This document shows positions 32,686-43,194 of a DNA stretch of 43,194 nucleotides, one piece after another. This stretch comes from Thermaceae bacterium. GTDB lineage: Bacteria; Deinococcota; Deinococci; Deinococcales; Marinithermaceae. The translations under genes were made by a program, and so were the position numbers. The notes below the pieces were generated by a model. That model had not been told where the DNA came from. It ran no database searches and saw only the letters and a list, made by a program, of their open reading frames with translations. The DNA lies in assembly GCA_015488545.1 (NCBI GenBank), contig WFNN01000114.1:1-43194 (forward strand). Direction: 5' to 3'. Within the stretch, counting starts at the first letter, position 1; each line of letters opens with the position of its first letter.

Positions 32686-32745
32686 CCCGGCCCGAACGGT
32701 TTTCGATCCCACGGAAAAGTTGAACGAGTAAAGGAGGTGTTTTTG

Positions 32746-34730
<1,985 letters not shown>

Positions 34731-34739
34731 GGTGAGATT

Positions 34740-35576
34740 ATGGTGCGCCTGCGCGTGGGTCGCTTTGAGGTCTACCTGGTCGAGGACGGGCGGTTTTGGC
34801 TCGACGGCGGGGCGATGTTTGGCATCGTCCCCAAAGCGATATGGTCTAAAAAGAGCGAACACGATGACCAGAACCGGATTCCTCTGGTGATTCGCCCGAT
34901 GCTGGTCCGGGACGGGGATCGCTGGGTGCTGGTCGAAACCGGTATCGACACCAAGCCCGGAGAAAAGCATCGGAAGATCTACCGGATCGAGGAGGCGGGG
35001 CGGCTGCTCGACGCCCTGAAGGCGCTTGGCTTGGGCCCCGAGGACATCCACCTGGTGATCAACACGCACTTGCATTTCGACCACGCGGGGTTGAACGTGG
35101 TTCGGACCGACGAGGGCTTGGCCCCGCTCTTCCGGCGGGCCCGTTACCTCGTTCAGCGCCAGGAGTTCTTCGAGGCCACCCACCCCCACGAGCGCAACCG
35201 GGCCAGCTACCTATCCGAGAACGTCGAGCCGGTGGCTGAGGCCGGGCTTTTTGAGCTGGTGGAGGGGGAGGCCGAGGTTCTGCCCGGGTTGCGCCTGGTT
35301 CCCCTTCCCGGGCACACCCTGGGCCAACAGGGGGTGGAACTGGTTTCCGAGGGGGAACGGCTCGTCTACACCGCCGACCTTCTCCCCACTTTCGCCCACG
35401 TCGGGCTTCCCTACGTCATGGCCTATGACCTCTACCCGGTGACCACCCTGGCAACCCGGAAACGCCATTACCCCCGCTGGGCCGAGGAGGGCTACCGGGT
35501 GGTTACGCCCCACGACCCGCGGCGCCCTTACGCCTGGATACGTAGGGGAGAGGGGGGCTGGGAAGCGTACACGTAG
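34740..35576 (+). CDS. MBL-fold metallohydrolase
   Basis: INTHLHFDHAGLNV (HxHxDH), VPLPGHTLGQQGVEL, TADLLPTFAHV. Confidence 0.88.
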   Translation: MVRLRVGRFEVYLVEDGRFWLDGGAMFGIVPKAIWSKKSEHDDQNRIPLVIRPMLVRDGDRWVLVETGIDTKPGEKHRKIYRIEEAGRLLDALKALGLGPEDIHLVINTHLHFDHAGLNVVRTDEGLAPLFRRARYLVQRQEFFEATHPHERNRASYLSENVEPVAEAGLFELVEGEAEVLPGLRLVPLPGHTLGQQGVELVSEGERLVYTADLLPTFAHVGLPYVMAYDLYPVTTLATRKRHYPRWAEEGYRVVTPHDPRRPYAWIRRGEGGWEAYT

Positions 35577-35612
35577 GCTTGCCGCCCGCACACGATCTCG
35601 CACGCCGCCCGC

Positions 35613-36398
35613 CTACGGGTTCCCCAGCGCCCACTTCCGAAAAGTGGCCAGGTTCATGGGGTCTTCCGCCTTGGGCGTTTCCATGATGAAGGGCAGGTGG
35701 CGCACGCGGGGGTCCTTCAGGAACTCGACCAGGGCCTGCCCCATCGTGCCTTTGCCGAGGGAGGCGTGGACGTCGCGGTGGCTCCCCCTGGGGTGGCGGG
35801 CGTCGTTGAAGTGAACCAGCGCCAGGCGCGCGAGGAGCCCAAGCCTTGCCAACCCGTCCAGGAACGCTACTGGGGTGTAGCCTGCTAGCCAGGCGTGGGC
35901 GGTGTCCAGTGCGAGGCCAAAGGGCGTTTCCTCGACCAGTTGGGCGAGATCCTCGGGGGTTCCCCCGCGCCGCGAAGGGTTGGCCGCGTTCTCGACCAGA
36001 ATACGGGTTTGGCTTGGGGCCAGCCGGGCGGCACGCAAAAGCCCCTCCCGTACCCGTTCCACCGGCCCCGCGCCAGGGTGAACCACGAGGCCCTCAGCGC
36101 CGAGTAACCGCCCCTTTTCCAGATCGTCGGCCAGGGCGTGGACGCTCTTTTCGAACAATTCGCCCTCGGCCCCGGGGTTTACCAGGTAGATGGCGTGGAT
36201 GGCCAGGTAGCGGATACCCAGCAACGCTCTTTTGGCCCGGAACCGTTCGGCTAGGGCGGGGGGGAGCGGTTTACTCCGCCATGCCCGGGGGCTCTTGGCA
36301 AAGATCTGAACCGCGTTCACCCCCATCGCTTCCGCCTGGTTGAGGGCCGAGAGGTAGCTGTCCCGGCCAGCGATGGAGAAGTGGAACCCGTAGGTCAT
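35613..36398 (-). CDS. nfo: Endonuclease IV-like AP endonuclease
   Basis: YGFHFSIAGRDSYLSALNQAEAMGVNAVQIFAKSPRAW...VENAANPSRRGGTPEDLAQLVE...LALDTAHAWLAGY...HFNDARHPRGSHRDVHASLGKG...IMETPK. Confidence 0.92.
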   Translation of the reverse strand: MTYGFHFSIAGRDSYLSALNQAEAMGVNAVQIFAKSPRAWRSKPLPPALAERFRAKRALLGIRYLAIHAIYLVNPGAEGELFEKSVHALADDLEKGRLLGAEGLVVHPGAGPVERVREGLLRAARLAPSQTRILVENAANPSRRGGTPEDLAQLVEETPFGLALDTAHAWLAGYTPVAFLDGLARLGLLARLALVHFNDARHPRGSHRDVHASLGKGTMGQALVEFLKDPRVRHLPFIMETPKAEDPMNLATFRKWALGNP

Positions 36399-36946
36399 GG
36401 TAGACGGTAGAGGATAACCTCGGCGGTGCCGTCCCGGTCGAGGCCGATGGCCCGGGCAGCGGCAAGGGCAAGGTCGATGATCCGCCCCTTGGTGAAGGGG
36501 CCGCGGTCGTTGATTCGGACGATCACCGTTTCCTGGGTATCGATCCGCAGCACCAGCACCCGGCTACCAAAAGGCAGGCGGGGGTGTGCGGCGGTGAGGG
36601 CCTTTGGATCGAAGACCTCGCCGCTTGCGGTTCGCCGGCCAGCGAAACCCGGTCCGTACCAGCTGGCAACGCCCTGCTGGTACCGCTTTGCGCCTTTCGG
36701 CCAGGGGTAAAAGAGGCGCTGCCCGGGGTGGAGGGTGTCGCTGCTAAGTCCATTCGCCGCCCGAAGGGCCGGCACTGAAACCCCGAAATAGCGGGCCACC
36801 CGGTAGAGGGTATCGCCGGGACGGACCCGGTGAAAAAGTTGCCTCGTCGGTTCGGGGGCTTGGAGCCATTGGCTTCTCGGGGTGCACCCGGAGAGGATGG
36901 CGACAAGGGCTATAGTGAAGACTTTCACGAGCTTGGGGACGTTCAT
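36395..36946 (-). CDS. RlpA-like (double-psi beta-barrel) lipoprotein with LysM domain
   Basis: Start MNVPKLVKVFTIALVAILSGC (lipobox); HRVRPGDTLYRVARYFGVSVPALRAANGLSSDTLHPGQRLFYP (LysM); GVASWYGPGFAGRRTASGEVFDPKALTAAHPRLPFGSRVLV...INDRGPF. Confidence 0.92.
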   Translation of the reverse strand: MNVPKLVKVFTIALVAILSGCTPRSQWLQAPEPTRQLFHRVRPGDTLYRVARYFGVSVPALRAANGLSSDTLHPGQRLFYPWPKGAKRYQQGVASWYGPGFAGRRTASGEVFDPKALTAAHPRLPFGSRVLVLRIDTQETVIVRINDRGPFTKGRIIDLALAAARAIGLDRDGTAEVILYRLP

Positions 36947-36960
36947 TACCTCACATACCC
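36915..36960 (-). repeat. Copy 1 of gene-junction module (pepQ/rlpA)
   Basis: + strand GTGAAGACTTTCACGAGCTTGGGGACGTTCATTACCTCACATACCC; 35/46 ungapped identity to 37960-38005. Confidence 0.7.
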
Positions 36961-37991
36961 TCAGAAAGCACCTCGATACCGTTCTCCCCGATCCACACGA
37001 GCTCTTCTTCGCGGGCACCCCCCAGGCCCGGGAGATAGACCCCGGGCTCCAAGGTGATCACCATCCCGGGCCTTAGCACCTCGTCGCTTTCGATGGCGAC
37101 CCGGGGGGCTTCGTGGACCTCCAGTCCCACCCCGTGCCCCAGGGCGTGCGGGTAGTAATCGAGGAGATCGTAACCCGCGAGCACTTCCCGGGCGGCTTGA
37201 TCAAGCTCTTTTACCGGTACCCCGGGCCGTGCCTTGGCCAAGGCGGCCTCGAGCGCCTCGCGCACCGCCCGGTGGGCGCGGGCAAGTTCGGGTTGGGGCT
37301 CGCCCAGGGCAAGCGTACGGGTGACGTCGGAATGGTAGCCTCGGTAGCGGGCACCCCAGTCGACGGTAACCAGCCCGTTTTCCGGTAGGGGGGCGTCGCT
37401 GGCTCCGGCGTGGGGGTAGGCGCCCCGGGTTCCGGAGGCAACGATGGTGGCGAAGGCCCGGTCCTCCGCCCCCCGGCGGCGCATGGCGCATTCAAGGGAG
37501 GCGGCGAAGTCCTCCTCGGTTAAACCTGGCCTGATTTCCGGACGAACCGCCAGAAAGGCGGTTCGGGCAATGGCCATGGCCCGTACGATAAGGGACTTTT
37601 CCTCCTCGCTTTTGATCCGGCGAAGGGCTTCGACCCGGCCTTCGGTAGGCATGAGCTCCGCCTCGGGCCAAGCTTCGGCCAAGGACCGGGCGCGGGCGTA
37701 GGGGAGGTGGGCGGCCTCGAAGCCGACCCGCCCCCGGGCCCTTTCGCGCAGCAACTCCGGCCAGCGTTGCGGCCGTTCGATCGCGTGCGGAAGCGTACGC
37801 TCGCGTAGCGGGTTGGCGTAAAGCGGGGTGGTCACCAGTAGGATGCCGCCACCGTCCACCCATACCCAGGCGTCCTCGGGGTGTTCGAAGCCGGTTAGGT
37901 ACCGGACGTTTTCCGGTTTGGTGACGAGGAGGGCGTCGAGATCGGCGAGGAGGTCTTCTGTGAAATCATTCACGAGCTTAGACGCCTCCAT
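36951..37991 (-). CDS. M24-family Xaa-Pro peptidase (PepQ-like)
   Basis: VTVDWGARYRGYHSDVTRTLALG, YYPHALGHGVGLEVHEAP, LRPGMVITLEPGVYLPGLGGAREEELVWI. Confidence 0.93.
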   Translation of the reverse strand: MEASKLVNDFTEDLLADLDALLVTKPENVRYLTGFEHPEDAWVWVDGGGILLVTTPLYANPLRERTLPHAIERPQRWPELLRERARGRVGFEAAHLPYARARSLAEAWPEAELMPTEGRVEALRRIKSEEEKSLIVRAMAIARTAFLAVRPEIRPGLTEEDFAASLECAMRRRGAEDRAFATIVASGTRGAYPHAGASDAPLPENGLVTVDWGARYRGYHSDVTRTLALGEPQPELARAHRAVREALEAALAKARPGVPVKELDQAAREVLAGYDLLDYYPHALGHGVGLEVHEAPRVAIESDEVLRPGMVITLEPGVYLPGLGGAREEELVWIGENGIEVLSEGM

Positions 37992-38005
37992 AACCTCACA
38001 AACCC
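37960..38005 (-). repeat. Copy 2 of gene-junction module (tpiA/pepQ)
   Basis: + strand GTGAAATCATTCACGAGCTTAGACGCCTCCATAACCTCACAAACCC; same layout relative to stop and start codons as copy 1. Confidence 0.7.
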
Positions 38006-38760
38006 ACCGCCAAACGCACGAGGGTCAAAAACGAGGCAACCTCCAAACTAGCTCCGCCCACCAACCCGCCATCCACGTTAGGGCGGGCGAGTATGGCGGC
38101 AAAATTCTCGGGCTTTATCGAACCACCGTAGAGAACCCGCACGCGTTCGGCGAAGGCGGCACCGTAGCGGGCCGCGAGCTCCTCGCGGATGGCCATGGCC
38201 ATGGCCTCGGCGTCGTTCGGCGTTGCGGTCCTTCCGGTGCCGATGGCCCAGACCGGTTCGTAAGCGACAACCAGCCGGTCGGGGCCAGCGGGCTCCACGC
38301 CCTGGAGCGAGCGCCTGAGCTGATCGAGCACGAACCCTTCCGCCTCGCCGCGCTCGCGGGCCTCGAGCGGTTCACCCACGCAAAGGATGGGGGTGAGCCC
38401 GGCCTCGAGCGCCCGGGCCGTCTTGGCTGCCACAAGCTCGGAGGACTCCTGCCAGTAGCGGCGGCGTTCCGAATGACCGACCACCGCGTAGCGAGCCCCC
38501 AGATCGGCGACCTGGAGGGCGGCCACCTCCCCGGTGTAGGCCCCCCAGGTGTGGGCGCTTACGTCCTGAGCACCAAAGGCTACCCCGCTACCGGCAAGCT
38601 CCTCAGCGGCCACCGGTAGCAGGGGGAAGGAAGGTAGAACCGCCACCTCGACCCCCGGGGGCACGGCGCCGAGCTCGTCCAAAAACTCGTTGAACCATAC
38701 CCGCGCCTCCGAAGGGGTTTTGTGCATCTTCCAGTTGCCGGCAACCAACGGGGTTCTCAC
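37996..38760 (-). CDS. tpiA: Triosephosphate isomerase
   Basis: [19 protein letters not shown]...[17 protein letters not shown]...[13 protein letters not shown]...[16 protein letters not shown]...[14 protein letters not shown] start overlapping the pgk stop. Confidence 0.97.
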   Translation of the reverse strand: MRTPLVAGNWKMHKTPSEARVWFNEFLDELGAVPPGVEVAVLPSFPLLPVAAEELAGSGVAFGAQDVSAHTWGAYTGEVAALQVADLGARYAVVGHSERRRYWQESSELVAAKTARALEAGLTPILCVGEPLEARERGEAEGFVLDQLRRSLQGVEPAGPDRLVVAYEPVWAIGTGRTATPNDAEAMAMAIREELAARYGAAFAERVRVLYGGSIKPENFAAILARPNVDGGLVGGASLEVASFLTLVRLAVGL

Positions 38761-39938
38761 GGAAGCCCTCCCAGCGCCTCGATGCCCGGCAGGGTGCCTT
38801 TTTCCAGAAACTCTAGGCTGGCGCCCCCGCCGGTGGATACGTGGGTGAAGGCCTTGGCCAGGCCCAGCCGGTGAATCGCCGCCACCGAGTCACCGCCTCC
38901 CACCACGGTGTAAGCCCCCTCAAGAGCGGCGATGGCCCGGGCCACTGCCAAGGTACCCCGATCGAAGGGGGGAACCTCGAAAACCCCCATCGGTCCATTC
39001 CAGAAAACCGTCTGGGCGCTAGAGAGCGCCTCGGCGAAGCGCTTCTGGGTTTCTGGGCCGATGTCGAGCCCTTTCAGCCCGGCCGGTATCCGCTCCGCAG
39101 GGACCACCTGGGTGGCCACCCCTTCCCGAATCTCGGCCGCGGCCACCACGTCGGTGGGTAAAAGCACCGGTTTCCCCTTGTCGCGGGCCGCTTTCAGAAT
39201 CCCTCGGGCCACTTCCAGCTTGTCCTCCTCCACCAGGGAGTCGCCGACCTCGCCCCCCTCGGCCCGGATAAAGGTAAACGCCATCGCGCCTCCGATGGCT
39301 ATCCCGTCCACGTGGTTGAGGAGGTTCTGAATCACCCCGATCTTGTCGGAAATCTTGGCGCCACCGAGCACCACCCAGTAGGGGCGTTGGTAGCCCTGGA
39401 GCAAGCGGGCGAGCGCCCGCACCTCGCGCTCCATCAAGCGGCCGGCGTAGCTGGGGAGGAGCGACGCCACCCCCACCACCGAAGCGTGCGCCCGGTGGGC
39501 ACTGCCAAACGCGTCGAGCACGAAGGCTTCGCCCAACCTGGCGTAGCGCCGGGCGAGTTCGGGGTCGTTCTTGGTCTCCCCGGGCTCAAATCGTACGTTC
39601 TCTAAAAGGGCTACCACCCCCGGTCCGAGCCCCCGGACCACCTCGTAGGTTTGGTCGGAGCCCGGGGGGAAGGGCACGTAGGTCACCGGCTGGCGCAGAA
39701 GCTCCTCCAGCCGGAACGCCACCGGCCGGAGACGGAAGGCCGGGTCCTCGCCCTTGGGCCGACCCAGGTGGCTCATCAGCACCACGGTGGCGTTTTGAGC
39801 GAGCAGGTGCTCCACGGTGGGCAGGCTGGCCCGAATGCGGGTATCGTCCTCAACCTCACCGTTTTGCAAGGGGACGTTGAAGTCTGCCCGGACCAGAACC
39901 CTCTTTCCACGGGCGTCGAGCTCGTCCAGGGTGCGCAC
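38757..39938 (-). CDS. pgk: Phosphoglycerate kinase
   Basis: [35 protein letters not shown]...[10 protein letters not shown]...[19 protein letters not shown]...[10 protein letters not shown]...[12 protein letters not shown]. Confidence 0.97.
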   Translation of the reverse strand: MRTLDELDARGKRVLVRADFNVPLQNGEVEDDTRIRASLPTVEHLLAQNATVVLMSHLGRPKGEDPAFRLRPVAFRLEELLRQPVTYVPFPPGSDQTYEVVRGLGPGVVALLENVRFEPGETKNDPELARRYARLGEAFVLDAFGSAHRAHASVVGVASLLPSYAGRLMEREVRALARLLQGYQRPYWVVLGGAKISDKIGVIQNLLNHVDGIAIGGAMAFTFIRAEGGEVGDSLVEEDKLEVARGILKAARDKGKPVLLPTDVVAAAEIREGVATQVVPAERIPAGLKGLDIGPETQKRFAEALSSAQTVFWNGPMGVFEVPPFDRGTLAVARAIAALEGAYTVVGGGDSVAAIHRLGLAKAFTHVSTGGGASLEFLEKGTLPGIEALGGLP

Positions 39939-39947
39939 GAATACCCC

Positions 39948-40958
<1,011 letters not shown>

Positions 40959-40972
40959 TTAAGGGCAAACCC

Positions 40973-40995
40973 GGGGCCGTTCGGCCCCGTGCGCG
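40973..40995 (-). terminator. Possible terminator downstream of the sugar-binding protein gene
   Basis: GGGGCCG-AA-CGGCCCC on minus strand followed by GGGTTT; weak T-tract. Confidence 0.45.
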
Positions 40996-41012
40996 CCCAG
41001 AAACCCCAGCCG

Positions 41013-42269
41013 CTAACGGATCTGGCCGGAAAGCAGCTTATCGACCAGTTCCTGCGCGTGGTCCAAGGCTTCGTCAACGGTAGCCTTGCCGAGCACTGCC
41101 TGGGTGATCGCCTGCCCTAGGATGTCGAACCGGATCTGCTCCCACTGTGGAATCTGCGGTTCAAATTTGGCGTAGTTGGCTTGCTTGAGAACAGCGTTGA
41201 GGTTGGGGTCCTCCATCAGGCGGTCCTCGAGCGCCGGCTGGCCGATCGCCTTGGGATTGACCGGAACGTACCCGGTCGCCGCCGAGAAAATCGCCTGCAC
41301 TTCGGGGGTGATCACGAAGTTCAGGAAGGCGGCCGCGGCTTTCTTCTTGGCTTCGCTCGCCGCTTTAAAGACGATCAGGTCGGTTCCCTGCACAACCCCG
41401 TAACCGGGGCGGTCTGGGGACTGGCCGGGAAGGGTGGCAAGCCCCAGGTCAAACTTGGCCGCCTTCAAGTAGTACTTGTACCCTGCCGAGGTGTCGGTGG
41501 AAAAACCGAAGGTACCCCTCCCAAAGTTCTGGTTGATGTACCCCGACGTGATTGCCTTGCCCCAGCCCTCTCTTACGCTTTGCACCAGGATCGAGAGGGC
41601 CTTTTTAGCCTCCGGCGAGTTCACCACTAGCTTGCCGTTTTGCATGTACTCGCCGCCCAGGGTGAAGAACCAGTAGCCAAAGGTGGAGGTGTCGGGTCGG
41701 AACCAGTAGACCGGGTTCCCCTCGGCCATCGAGAGCTTCTTGGCAACCGCAATGAACGCGTCCACCGTTTTCGGGGGGGCGGCAATCCCGTATTTGCGCA
41801 GCAGGTCCCGGTTGTAATAGAGCACCTGCACCGACTTGTTAAAGGGGACCCCGTACACCAGCCCTTTGAACCGCACCGCGTTGACAAAAATCGGGTTTAG
41901 ACCGGTTAGGTTGACCCCCAACGCCTGCACCGGGGTCACCGCGTTGGCCTCGAGGTAAAGGGCGATCTGGTTCTCGTAGGCCTGCGAGAGGGTAGGGAGT
42001 TTGCCCGCGGCGAAGGCGGCCTTGATCTTGGTCGAGAGGTCACGATAACCGCCCTGGTTGATCGGACGGATGCAGAACTCGCCCTGGTGACGCTTGTTGA
42101 ACTCCACCACCAGGTTTTCAAGCGCTGCTCTGGGCGCTCCACCCCGGAACGCGTGCCACAGCTCGGCCACCACCGGAGCCTTGGCGCACTGGGCCTTGAT
42201 CACGTCCTCGGCTTTTTGGGCCGAGGCTAGGCCGGAGAGGAGCAGGAGTACCAGCAGCCATCGTTTCAT
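41013..42269 (-). CDS. ABC sugar-type transporter substrate-binding protein
   Basis: Start MKRWLLVLLLLSGLASAQKAEDVIKAQ (signal peptide); AELWHAFRGGAPRAALENLVVEFNKRHQGEFCIRPINQGGYRDLSTKIKAAFAAGKLPTLSQAYENQIALYLE; followed by permease. Confidence 0.9.
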   Translation of the reverse strand: MKRWLLVLLLLSGLASAQKAEDVIKAQCAKAPVVAELWHAFRGGAPRAALENLVVEFNKRHQGEFCIRPINQGGYRDLSTKIKAAFAAGKLPTLSQAYENQIALYLEANAVTPVQALGVNLTGLNPIFVNAVRFKGLVYGVPFNKSVQVLYYNRDLLRKYGIAAPPKTVDAFIAVAKKLSMAEGNPVYWFRPDTSTFGYWFFTLGGEYMQNGKLVVNSPEAKKALSILVQSVREGWGKAITSGYINQNFGRGTFGFSTDTSAGYKYYLKAAKFDLGLATLPGQSPDRPGYGVVQGTDLIVFKAASEAKKKAAAAFLNFVITPEVQAIFSAATGYVPVNPKAIGQPALEDRLMEDPNLNAVLKQANYAKFEPQIPQWEQIRFDILGQAITQAVLGKATVDEALDHAQELVDKLLSGQIR

Positions 42270-42284
42270 TCCGATCACCTCCAT

Positions 42285-43194
42285 CTATTTGATACCACTT
42301 CGGGCAATCCCCTCGACGAATTGACGCTGGGCGAAGAAATAACCCACGACGATAGGGAGTATCGCCATGGTCGACGCGGCCATAAGCTGCCCGTAGTCGC
42401 TACCCGCCTCGCCAATAAAGGCCTGCAACCCCACCTGAACGGTTCTCATCTCGGGGCTCTGGGTCACGATCAGGGGCCAGAGCAGGGCGTTGTAGGCGCC
42501 AAGGAAGTTAAAAATACCGAAGGTGACAAGCCCAGGCACCGCCAGCGGTAGGGCGATGCGAAACAGCAGGGTCAGGTAGCTCGCTCCGTCGATGCGGGCA
42601 GCGTCGAAGATGTCTTGGGGGAGCGAGCGGTAGAACTGGCGCAGCAGGAAGATCCCAAAAACCGAGGCCAGCCAGGGCACGATCAAAGCGTAGAAGGTGT
42701 CGAGCCAACCCAGCTTGGCGAGCACAATGTAGTTGGGTATGAGGAGCACCTCGCCAGGGATCATCATGGTCCCGAGGAGCAGCAAAAACACCGGTTCCCG
42801 CCCCGGGAAGCGAACGCGGGCGAAGGCAAACCCCGCCATCGCCGCCAGGAAGAGGCCCACGACCACCTGGGTGCCAGCGGTAACGAAGGAAACATAGAAG
42901 TAGCGGGCAAAGGGCGCCGCCTGCCAGGCCTCGCGGTAGTTGTGAAAGACGTAGCCGAGAAGGCCGGGGCTTAGGTTTACCCATTCCATCCGCCAGTACG
43001 CACCGGCCGAACGCACCGCGTCAGGCGCCAGCTGGGGGTGAATTCCACGGTAGGACTTGGGTATGTAAACCACCACGGGAAGCAGGCGGAAACGCTGCTT
43101 GGTGGTGTTTGTAAAGGAAAAGCGCCAGCCCCCCGGAACCCGCTCGATCCGAATGCGGGTGCCCTCGCTCCGTGGATCGCGGAAGGCCCCTGGG
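42285..43194 (-). CDS. ABC sugar-type transporter permease (MalG/UgpE-like), 5' end beyond window
   Basis: Frame stays open past the listed 43076 start to the edge (PGAFRDPRSEGTRIRIERVPGGWRFSFTNTTKQRFRLLPVVVYIPKSYRG...); permease loop AARIDGASYLTLLFRIALPLAVPGL (EAA-like). Confidence 0.88.
   Translation of the reverse strand, partial: PGAFRDPRSEGTRIRIERVPGGWRFSFTNTTKQRFRLLPVVVYIPKSYRGIHPQLAPDAVRSAGAYWRMEWVNLSPGLLGYVFHNYREAWQAAPFARYFYVSFVTAGTQVVVGLFLAAMAGFAFARVRFPGREPVFLLLLGTMMIPGEVLLIPNYIVLAKLGWLDTFYALIVPWLASVFGIFLLRQFYRSLPQDIFDAARIDGASYLTLLFRIALPLAVPGLVTFGIFNFLGAYNALLWPLIVTQSPEMRTVQVGLQAFIGEAGSDYGQLMAASTMAILPIVVGYFFAQRQFVEGIARSGIK

Noticed and set aside
35580-35612. Direct repeat GCCGCCCGC in the MBL/nfo gap
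   Set aside because: Only two short GC-rich copies; expected by chance at this composition.

Overview
The window is a GC-rich, densely packed bacterial chromosome segment. Gene content (RlpA, FemAB, OstA/LptC-like proteins, HspR, the KipI-KipA fusion, the rpsB-tsf-pyrH-frr-uppS-cdsA-dxr-rseP order) and many apparently leaderless genes suggest Deinococcus-Thermus, probably Thermaceae (inference). About 43 protein genes and two tRNAs (Ser-GGA, Ala-UGC) are supported. I saw no CRISPR array, transposase, integrase, phage module or recognisable defence locus; most of the window is core metabolism, translation and envelope functions. The most interesting signals are non-coding: (1) two separate 22-bp divergent promoters (ruvA/pheA and cca/coaE), each with overlapping -10 hexamers on both strands placed exactly 7 nt from each start codon; (2) the whole metG/Memo intergenic gap is an inverted pair of triple-heptamer (GCYYGTR) repeats; (3) the tpiA/pepQ and pepQ/rlpA junctions share a 46-bp near-duplicate module with a conserved GTGAA-N4-TTCAC hairpin just inside each start; (4) a candidate leaderless 20-aa leader peptide with one Trp codon lies ahead of trpBA; (5) terminators are embedded in neighbouring coding or tRNA sequence. 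Two genes (1..1023 minus and 42285..43194 minus) run off the window edges and were missed or shortened in the ORF track. All calls come from reading the sequence; no database searches were run.
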